29,052 nt of DNA from a virus. The stretch's first letter is position 1; every line of letters begins with the position of its first letter. Below are positions 23,350-29,052 of the stretch, piece after piece. The notes below the pieces were generated by a model. The model saw only the letters and a program-made list of their open reading frames with translations. It was not told the DNA's origin and searched no databases. Made by a program: the position numbers and the translations under genes. Where the stretch lies: the IMG/VR virus record IMGVR_UViG_3300035698_011799, positions 1 through 29,052 of that record; one strand, 5' to 3'.

Positions 23350-25217
23350 TGAATTTCGATTATTACATATATAGATTAACTGATACAACATCCGATCCGT
23401 ATGACGTTGATAGTTATACGCAAATAGTTAGACAGGTTTATCCTATTAATGCGGACACACAAAAAAAGACTTGGACTAAAGATGATAAAAGTTTTTTCTT
23501 TAGAGAGGGATTGTCAGGAAATTTAGTATTTAAAAACACTCCCTCGCATAATGATTTTACATTCTTTAATGATTTACAAAGCGATGATGTGTGGAAGTAT
23601 TACAGGCATTTGTTCGTGATTCAAGACAGAAGTGATAGTAGTATATACATGCGGGTATTTTTCTCTATAACAGACGGAGAATATGATTTAGATACATGTA
23701 GTGTTTCCTTTAAAACACAACCTTTAGATAAATATTCTTGCATTAAAGAAAAAGAGGATGTAATTGTAAATGTTTTAGACCAAACTCCTAGAGTTACAGT
23801 TACAGCAAAATTACCTGAAAATTTAGGTTATGATGTGGTTCTTCAGGAAAGACATCATAAAGGTGGGTATTATAGAGGTATATATTATGAAAAAAGAGAA
23901 GATTTATTAGAAGCTATACCACAGGCTTATGATTATCCATCGAGTAAATGGTGTACATCAAGTGGTTCTCTAATTGAAATAATAGTTGATGGGGAATCTG
24001 TTTGGTGTTATATAATGGTACAGGCTAGAGCTAGCTTTGATTGTGAGGGTGGTGCAATACCTACGGTTGTTGATTATACAGCATTGCAAGGTAGTTGTAA
24101 TGTAGATGGAACTATATTAATGTATAAAAATTGTAATGCTTATGAACGTCTTATAGAAGTTACTGAATGTTTAGAAAATATTCCCCAAAAACCAACTATT
24201 GATGGGAATTGGAGATTGATATATTTTGACTGTAATTTTAATATAGCTTTATGGGTAGAAATGACTTATACAGAATTAACAATATCTAATGGCAGAACCT
24301 TAAAAGCTGTAATTGAAAAATTAGTAGAAGATTGTGGTTTTGAGTTTAAAAGTACATTTTTATATTTTGAAGGTGATAATAAAATTACAGGTGAAACTAA
24401 TAAACTTAATAATTTAATTGTTTTTCAAAAGTCTGATGTAAAAAGACCTAATGCAAGTAATGATGCAAGAATTTTAGATATATCATTTGGTGAGTTTATG
24501 GATGAATTTTCTATATTATTTAACGGTGGTTATTTTATTGACGATGATAATTATTTAAGATGGGAACATATTCATTTCTTTGAAAACGGAGGTGGTTATG
24601 GTGTAGTTAATAATTCTGATACTGATTTAACTGAAAGTGGTTCTTATGCTAAGTTTATTAAATCAAAAAGTAAATACTCTTATGATAAGTTTGATTTACC
24701 TGAAAAAGAACGTTGGGAAATATTAGATGGTGAATTAGAAGATTTTAAACCAAATGAAATAACTTATGATTTCGGATGTGTTGATAAAGGAAATATTTTA
24801 GAAAGAAACACGGCACAACTCGCAACAGATATATTTACTATTTATTTTAAAAGTGAATATGTTTCCGATCAAGGGATGGTTTTATTACAATGTAATTCTG
24901 ATAATGAATTAGAAAATGAGATAGGGGTTTTATCTAATGACCTTATAGCTAATGGTCATTTATCAATTGCTAATCTTTTAAATAATTATTGGAAATATAA
25001 TAGACCTTTTAATACAGGTACAATGAATAAAATTTTAACAACTTTTGAATCTACTAAAAAAATAAAAAAACAAACCACATTAAGCTATCAATTATGTTCT
25101 AATGATTTTGACCCAGATAAGTTAAAAACAACAGAGCTTGGAGATGGTGAAGTACAAGATGCTGAACAGGCTCTTAATACAGGAGTGGTTGATGTTAATT
25201 TAATGTATGAATTATAA
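23349..25217 (+). CDS. Tail tip/distal tail-like protein
   Basis: The 622-residue protein follows the tape measure with a 1-base overlap, the usual place for the distal tail or hub protein. It is beta-rich and aromatic, with acid-rich surface loops (FFNDLQSDDVWKYYRHLFVI; FSITDGEYDLDTCSVSFK) and a mid-protein HHKGGYYRGIYY segment. About 15 cysteines occur, some near Asn/Cys-rich loops (SCNVDGTILMYKNCNAYERL). No enzymatic motif is seen. It ends with TTELGDGEVQD (594-604), which has a counterpart in the next protein. It probably forms the baseplate or hub under the tail tube. Confidence 0.7.
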   Translation: MNFDYYIYRLTDTTSDPYDVDSYTQIVRQVYPINADTQKKTWTKDDKSFFFREGLSGNLVFKNTPSHNDFTFFNDLQSDDVWKYYRHLFVIQDRSDSSIYMRVFFSITDGEYDLDTCSVSFKTQPLDKYSCIKEKEDVIVNVLDQTPRVTVTAKLPENLGYDVVLQERHHKGGYYRGIYYEKREDLLEAIPQAYDYPSSKWCTSSGSLIEIIVDGESVWCYIMVQARASFDCEGGAIPTVVDYTALQGSCNVDGTILMYKNCNAYERLIEVTECLENIPQKPTIDGNWRLIYFDCNFNIALWVEMTYTELTISNGRTLKAVIEKLVEDCGFEFKSTFLYFEGDNKITGETNKLNNLIVFQKSDVKRPNASNDARILDISFGEFMDEFSILFNGGYFIDDDNYLRWEHIHFFENGGGYGVVNNSDTDLTESGSYAKFIKSKSKYSYDKFDLPEKERWEILDGELEDFKPNEITYDFGCVDKGNILERNTAQLATDIFTIYFKSEYVSDQGMVLLQCNSDNELENEIGVLSNDLIANGHLSIANLLNNYWKYNRPFNTGTMNKILTTFESTKKIKKQTTLSYQLCSNDFDPDKLKTTELGDGEVQDAEQALNTGVVDVNLMYEL

Positions 25218-25756
25218 TGGAAAATAGAATAGAATATAAACAACCCTTACCTTTTCCTTTCTATGATAGCTTGGAAAAACAGAATAGATATAAAACGCAA
25301 TGTGCTGAATATACGCATAGTGAGTATTTAATTATGGTAGGGTGTTACATATTACCATTTCAGATAAGAAGGGTTCATAGTACAATGGAAATTATAGATA
25401 TTGAAATGACATTGGTAAATGTAACGGAAAAAACTGAAGAAGATATAACGGGTTTTTTAACTACTGCTGATTTTGATTTAACTACAGCTGAGTTGGGTGA
25501 TGGTAGAGGACAAGATAGAGACTTTATTAGCTATTATGGTAGAAACGAAGTAATAGATACAAAAGAGCTTGATTGTGTTTTTAATGAAGATTGTATATAT
25601 TATTTAAAGCTATTTGATGGTGAGGATTATTATTACTCAGAATTATTTAGATATTTTGCAACAGATGATTATGTTACAAATATAATTAAATGGAACGCTG
25701 CGGATTATTTAAAACATAATGGAGGGGTTACAGATTTATTAATAAGTAAAAAATAA
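25217..25756 (+). CDS. Small tail-tip protein, unknown
   Basis: The 179-residue protein overlaps the previous gene by one base. It is acidic and beta-rich, with MVGCYILPFQIRRV and EDCIYYLKLFDGEDYYYSEL. Residues 89-100 (TTAELGDGRGQD) repeat a peptide at the end of the upstream protein, suggesting that the two are related or touch the same partner. Likely part of the tail tip; function unknown. Confidence 0.65.
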   Translation: MENRIEYKQPLPFPFYDSLEKQNRYKTQCAEYTHSEYLIMVGCYILPFQIRRVHSTMEIIDIEMTLVNVTEKTEEDITGFLTTADFDLTTAELGDGRGQDRDFISYYGRNEVIDTKELDCVFNEDCIYYLKLFDGEDYYYSELFRYFATDDYVTNIIKWNAADYLKHNGGVTDLLISKK

Positions 25757-25762
25757 GATATT

Positions 25763-26455
25763 ATGGCAAATAAAGAGATACATGAATTAACAGCTGCGGC
25801 AGTAAGTTTACCTGTAGCGGCTGTTATTGCAGGTGTGGTTGGAGTGGCAGAAGCAAAAAAATACACAGGAGCAGAAATAACAGCCCTAGAAGCAATAGCA
25901 CGAGCGGCGCAAGATGATGCTATTATTTTAGGAGTAGGATTAAACGCAGATGGAACTTATGCTATACCCCCTGGTACAACTTATTTAGGTGCTTCTACTA
26001 GCACATTAGATGCTTTAGATAAATTAGATACAGCAATAGGTACTTTTGTAGTCTCTGGTATTTATAAAAAAGAAGGATTTTTAAGTAATGCTGAAGTACA
26101 AAATTTAGGCACTTTTCAGGAAATGATTGCAGCACCAGGTGTTGGTAAGGTTATAGATGTAATTGATTGTGTATTATATATTCAAGTTACTACACAATTA
26201 GATGTAGGATCTCAATTATTATATTTAGAATTTGAGGGAGGTGATGCTACTCTAAGAATACATAATGCAGATGTAGAAACCGCAGCATCCTCATGGTTTA
26301 AAATGAATGGGTATCTTACAACAGCAATGGATGAAAATACTGCTGTAGGGTTTAGGTTATCAGCGGATGCTAACCCAATTGCGGGTAATGCAATAATAAG
26401 ATTTAAGGCATTATATAGAATAGCTGATAGAGATACAATGATTTCACCTATATAA
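25763..26455 (+). CDS. Tail fibre/appendage-like protein
   Basis: The 230-residue protein begins MANKEIHELTAAAV, an N-terminus frequent in short tail fibre proteins of Bacteroidetes phages, followed by a hydrophobic Ala/Val stretch and KYTGAEITALEAI. The middle has repeats of Asp/Thr/Leu (TSTLDALDKLDTAIG) and the end is beta-rich (YLEFEGGDATLRIHNADVET). A trimeric fibre with a globular tip is a plausible shape. No enzyme motif is seen. It follows the tail-tip gene with a 6-base gap. Confidence 0.6.
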   Translation: MANKEIHELTAAAVSLPVAAVIAGVVGVAEAKKYTGAEITALEAIARAAQDDAIILGVGLNADGTYAIPPGTTYLGASTSTLDALDKLDTAIGTFVVSGIYKKEGFLSNAEVQNLGTFQEMIAAPGVGKVIDVIDCVLYIQVTTQLDVGSQLLYLEFEGGDATLRIHNADVETAASSWFKMNGYLTTAMDENTAVGFRLSADANPIAGNAIIRFKALYRIADRDTMISPI

Positions 26456-26456
26456 A

Positions 26457-26894
26457 ATGGAATATTTAAAAATAGAATATAGTAACACATACGATTTTGG
26501 AGACAGAATTTTATATCAAACAGACTTTGGAAACATAGTTTATTTAGATGTAAATGTAAAATCTCCAACATATCCTATTGAAGAAGAAGCTGTAGAAAAT
26601 GGAGATAAAGATATTTCTCTAACTTTTCAGAAGTGGCAAAAAAGATATAGTTTTTCAACTTTAGTATTTGAGTTTATGGCTGATGCTTTAACCCTTTTGC
26701 CGTTACACGATTATATTTGGATTACATTTCCAAACGGAGAATCCAATAGAGTTACAGATGTAGAAGTTGAAGTAGATTTTCAAGATTTAGGAAATACAGA
26801 TGAAACTAATGCCTGTATGTGTCGTGTAAATGTTAGCTTTGCGGTTGATTCTATTATAACTACAGGTTGTAATAATAATATGGAAATAGCGTAA
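26457..26894 (+). CDS. Tail-associated structural protein, unknown
   Basis: The 145-residue protein starts one base after the previous stop. It is beta-rich, with ISLTFQKWQKRYSFSTLVFE, WITFPNGESNRVTDVEVEVD, and a Cys-containing C-terminus (NACMCRVNVSFAVD). It resembles neck or tail-tip accessory proteins only in a general way. It is the last gene before the intergenic promoter at 26909. Confidence 0.55.
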   Translation: MEYLKIEYSNTYDFGDRILYQTDFGNIVYLDVNVKSPTYPIEEEAVENGDKDISLTFQKWQKRYSFSTLVFEFMADALTLLPLHDYIWITFPNGESNRVTDVEVEVDFQDLGNTDETNACMCRVNVSFAVDSIITTGCNNNMEIA

Positions 26895-26899
26895 AGTAT

Positions 26900-26943
26900 T
26901 TTTTTATTGTAATTTTTTCAGGGTCAATAATGTTGTACATTTA
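26900..26943 (+). promoter_or_regulatory. Type B promoter of the late tail gene
   Basis: GTAATTTTTT begins at 26909, after a T-tract, and TACATTTA is at 26936-26943 after GTTG, in the same register as the promoters at 15-51 and 16573-16607. The ATG follows 49 bases after the -7 box. The rest of the 98-base gap is AT-rich without a gene. Confidence 0.65.
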
Positions 26944-26992
26944 TACCCTAACAAGTAAATAATAATAATTTTATTAATTAAATTTTAAAAAA

Positions 26993-27550
26993 ATGTCAAT
27001 TACAAATCAAATTACATGTCCTTCAAGTTGCGGAAGTTTTCTTCCCGTTGTGACATCTGATTATTGTGATCCACAAATTGAGTTCGGTGAAATTTCTAAG
27101 GTTTTTGTCATGGGATATGATGGAAGTGATCTTGCAAATTGGGAACTTTTATCTGATTGGACTTCAAGATTAGATCAAACCGATGTTGCAGACATAGACA
27201 AAATCAGAACATTAACTGTTTCAGGGGATCAACCTCTTCCTGAAAAAGAGATTTTAGAAATTTCTGATAACAGAAAAGTATCAACACCATCATCATTTAC
27301 ATTAAATATAGATATTGATGATGTTACAGATGAAATTTACGAATTTTTCAGAACAATGGAATGTAATACTAGGGTGAAAATATGGTACACCGCTGGTAAT
27401 TTCATTTTTGGTGGAAATGAAGGAATTATAGCTGATATAGACCTCAGTTACATGATCGAAAGAGGACAGAAAGTTCCTCAAAAAATAACAGGAACAATTA
27501 AATGGGATGCAGCACATAGCCCAGCTAGAGGTGCTAATCCATTTGTATAA
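26993..27550 (+). CDS. Candidate major tail tube protein (or abundant tail protein)
   Basis: The 185-residue protein has its own promoter and a size, acidity and beta content that fit a tail tube subunit: LTVSGDQPLPEKEILEISDN, TPSSFTLNIDIDDVTDEIYE and IADIDLSYMIERGQKVPQKI followed by a final strand (TGTIKWDAAH). N-terminal CPSSCG and CD may be a metal or disulfide site. Tail tube genes normally lie between the terminator and the chaperone; none is seen there, so this displaced gene is the best candidate. It could instead be another abundant virion protein. No family motif was recognised with certainty. Confidence 0.5.
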   Translation: MSITNQITCPSSCGSFLPVVTSDYCDPQIEFGEISKVFVMGYDGSDLANWELLSDWTSRLDQTDVADIDKIRTLTVSGDQPLPEKEILEISDNRKVSTPSSFTLNIDIDDVTDEIYEFFRTMECNTRVKIWYTAGNFIFGGNEGIIADIDLSYMIERGQKVPQKITGTIKWDAAHSPARGANPFV

Positions 27551-27563
27551 TAGGAGGTAAATC

Positions 27564-27938
27564 ATGGCAGATAATTTTTTAAGTTGTACAAATAATTCTA
27601 TTAGTTTTTTAACGTTACTCCAATCACTGTTTACACAGGATACTAATGGAGATAACTATATTAGAATAATAAAGGCAACAGCAGCCGATCCTTCTGTTGG
27701 TTCTCCTATTACTTGTAATAATAACGATGACTTCGTTCAATTGTTTAATAAATCTATTGCTTTAGCACCAGATGGTTTACCCGCAATAAGAATGATTTCA
27801 GGTGATTTTATAGAAGGCACAGGGTTATCAGCAAGTAAAGAATGTGGAATGGAATCTTCATTAGATTTATTAAGCAGACTAATGTTTATATTAGATGAAG
27901 ATGGTAATGTTGCTGTAAACCTTGCAAATATAGTATAA
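27564..27938 (+). CDS. Cys-repeat protein, three repeats
   Basis: The 124-residue protein consists of three copies of a degenerate 43-residue repeat beginning with Cys: C8, C51 and C94 are exactly 43 apart. Each copy has Cys-x-(N/M)-N/E, a helix with Leu/Phe, an Asp/Asn-Gly turn and a strand (YIRIIKA; AIRMIS; AVNLANI). The next two genes carry the same unit. A ribosome-binding-like AGGAGG lies 10-5 bases before the ATG, one of the few in the window. Function unknown; probably a virion appendage or collar part. Confidence 0.7.
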   Translation: MADNFLSCTNNSISFLTLLQSLFTQDTNGDNYIRIIKATAADPSVGSPITCNNNDDFVQLFNKSIALAPDGLPAIRMISGDFIEGTGLSASKECGMESSLDLLSRLMFILDEDGNVAVNLANIV

Positions 27939-27940
27939 CT

Positions 27941-28144
27941 ATGGATTGCGGGAATAAGAATCTATCAAACGAAGCATTATTTAAAGGTGCTATCGAAAGC
28001 GATGGTATTAACTTATTTTTAAATGTAGAAACAAGCGGGGAAACTTACATAAACTTAGATTGTAGTAATACGCTAAGTTGCTCCGCTTTTTTTCGTAGTT
28101 TATTTACGGATGATAACAGAATAAGAATTATAGAAGATAGTTAA
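27941..28144 (+). CDS. Cys-repeat protein, two repeats
   Basis: The 67-residue protein carries two copies of the unit seen in the previous gene: MDCGNKNLSNEALFKGAIES with DGINLFLNVE, and LDCSNTLSCSAFFRSLF with DDNRIRIIED. C3 and C41 are 38 apart, so the copies are a little shorter. It starts 2 bases after the preceding stop. It probably makes a complex with the neighbouring repeat proteins. Confidence 0.65.
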   Translation: MDCGNKNLSNEALFKGAIESDGINLFLNVETSGETYINLDCSNTLSCSAFFRSLFTDDNRIRIIEDS

Positions 28145-28145
28145 G

Positions 28146-28412
28146 ATGGCAATACATACAACATGTGAAAATAAAGCTGAAAGTCCTGAATCTTTATTTA
28201 AACAAATGATAAGAGTATTAACTGATGGCAGTTTAGTTTTAGCTGTTCAGGGTTCTGGTACGGTGGACAATGAACTTGAAATTATAGCTACAGGAAATAC
28301 AGGGTCAGGGCAAAATGGTAATTGGCGTTTATATATAGACGGTAGTTTAGATTTGTTAATACAAAAACGTAAAGGCGGTGTTTGGGTTACAACTGAAACT
28401 AATGGCTTTTAA
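28146..28412 (+). CDS. Cys-repeat protein with beta-rich end
   Basis: The 88-residue protein has one repeat unit (TTCENKAESPESLFKQMIRV, then LTDGSLVLAV), followed by a beta-rich tail: ELEIIATGNTGSG and NWRLYIDGSLDLLIQKRKGG. The tail differs from the repeats and might be a small fold for contact with the next product. It starts one base after the previous stop. Confidence 0.65.
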   Translation: MAIHTTCENKAESPESLFKQMIRVLTDGSLVLAVQGSGTVDNELEIIATGNTGSGQNGNWRLYIDGSLDLLIQKRKGGVWVTTETNGF

Positions 28413-28422
28413 AAACAATAAT

Positions 28423-29052
28423 ATGAGAAGAATAATTTTAATAATTCTTTTGAGTGTTTTTTATATAGGAGTATTTGCACAAGATAACCCTATGGTATTT
28501 AATGGGTTTACAAAATATATATTTTGTGATGATGTTATGCTTGATTCAGCATTAATAGATTCAGATGGTGATAAAGGAACTTTAGGACAATTATTTAGCA
28601 GCACGGCAAAGGGGACTAATTGGATTTATTCCAATTCAATAGTTCCTGACAGTATAAGATTTAAAGTAGATGCTTCAAATGGTTCACAAGTAATGTTTAT
28701 TGTTGGAAAAGACACAATAAAAGAAAGTTTTGGTATTGATTATATAAAATACTTTTTAAAAACAGGCGGCGATATTTCTGGGTTTGCTACCATATCGGAA
28801 TCAGGTTTAATTTTAAGTGGTTCGGATTCTTTAATTGATGCTGATGCTGTTTTTAAATATTTAGATACAACAAATGTTCTTTATTGGTCAGATACTTTGC
28901 TTTTTCTTGCAACTGATTATGATGTCGATACTTTGACAACTTCTGTTTATGATTCATTAGCGCACCATTTAGATACTTTGCAAGACCATAATGTTAGAAT
29001 ATCAGCAAATGTAGCAGACATTAATATATTATATGACACATTAAATAACTAT
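28423..29052 (+). CDS. Secreted-looking appendage protein, partial at window end
   Basis: ATG 28423 opens a frame that runs off the window after 210 codons. It begins with a clear Sec signal peptide: MRR, then a hydrophobic helix (IILIILLSVFYIG) and VFA before Gln 20, a likely signal peptidase I site. The rest is rich in D, S, T and hydrophobic residues: repeated LDT and DTL, then VRISANVADINILYDTLNNY, resembling a trimeric fibre or coiled stem. It follows the Cys-repeat genes by 10 bases. A phage gene product exported across the inner membrane is unusual. The C-terminal end is unknown. Confidence 0.75.
   Translation, partial: MRRIILIILLSVFYIGVFAQDNPMVFNGFTKYIFCDDVMLDSALIDSDGDKGTLGQLFSSTAKGTNWIYSNSIVPDSIRFKVDASNGSQVMFIVGKDTIKESFGIDYIKYFLKTGGDISGFATISESGLILSGSDSLIDADAVFKYLDTTNVLYWSDTLLFLATDYDVDTLTTSVYDSLAHHLDTLQDHNVRISANVADINILYDTLNNY

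Noticed and set aside
1-29052. tRNA or rRNA genes
   Set aside because: No cloverleaf, CCA-like end or conserved rRNA sequence was recognised on reading either strand; a covariance-model scan would settle this.

Overview
The window looks like part of an AT-rich double-stranded DNA tailed phage (or prophage) of a Bacteroidetes host. Three things point there. The gene order is a canonical head-to-tail block (small and large terminase, portal, MuF-type head protein, scaffold, major capsid, head-tail connectors, tail assembly chaperone with a frameshift, tape measure, tail tip). All genes lie on the + strand, closely packed and often overlapping by 1-17 bases. The promoters have the Bacteroidetes -7 box TAnnTTTG at a fixed distance from an upstream element, with A-rich leaders and few Shine-Dalgarno sequences. 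TAA, TAG and TGA are all used as stops, so the standard bacterial code applies. A long tape measure (1197 aa) and a G/GT-type chaperone indicate a long non-contractile tail (siphovirus-like); no sheath gene is visible. No integrase, replication or lysis gene could be named in this window.

Layout. 1-1100: a probable regulator or replication protein with two helix-turn-helix segments, with its own promoter, followed by hairpins. 1150-2620: four small unknown genes. 2640-5330: an accessory block with a small RNA ligase, a DUF616/TOD1-like glycosyltransferase, an unknown small gene and an NAD-dependent sugar epimerase/dehydratase; the gaps hold imperfect 40- and 41-bp tandem repeats. 5420-5900: two zinc-ribbon proteins. 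6085-11490: packaging and portal block (small and large terminase, a small ORF, an HU-like protein, a portal with a zinc-knuckle insertion, MuF head protein). 11489-13572: a second sugar block with three GT-A-like glycosyltransferases and a 40-aa zinc ribbon, inside the head operon. 13526-16513: four small genes or scaffold, then the major capsid gene, closed by a strong intrinsic terminator. 16600-19754: connector and tail-completion genes, a membrane protein and the chaperone with a -1 frameshift. 19756-26894: tape measure and tail-tip genes. 26993-29052: a probable tail tube or other abundant structural protein with its own promoter, three small proteins sharing a Cys-led repeat, and the start of a secreted-looking appendage protein cut by the window edge.

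Two promoter types recur. Type A has cTTGAC, 20 bases from the end of TTG, then TAnnTTTG (five clear copies). Type B has a T-tract, then G(T)(A/T)ATTTTTT, then GTTGTAnnTTT in the same register (three copies: first gene, connector operon, and the 26993 gene). The most interesting items are the shared Cys repeat across three ORFs, the type B promoter set, the displaced tail tube candidate, the frameshifted chaperone, the signal peptide on a virion-region gene, and the five sugar-modifying enzymes embedded among virion genes. Functions of connector and tail-tip genes rest mostly on position.
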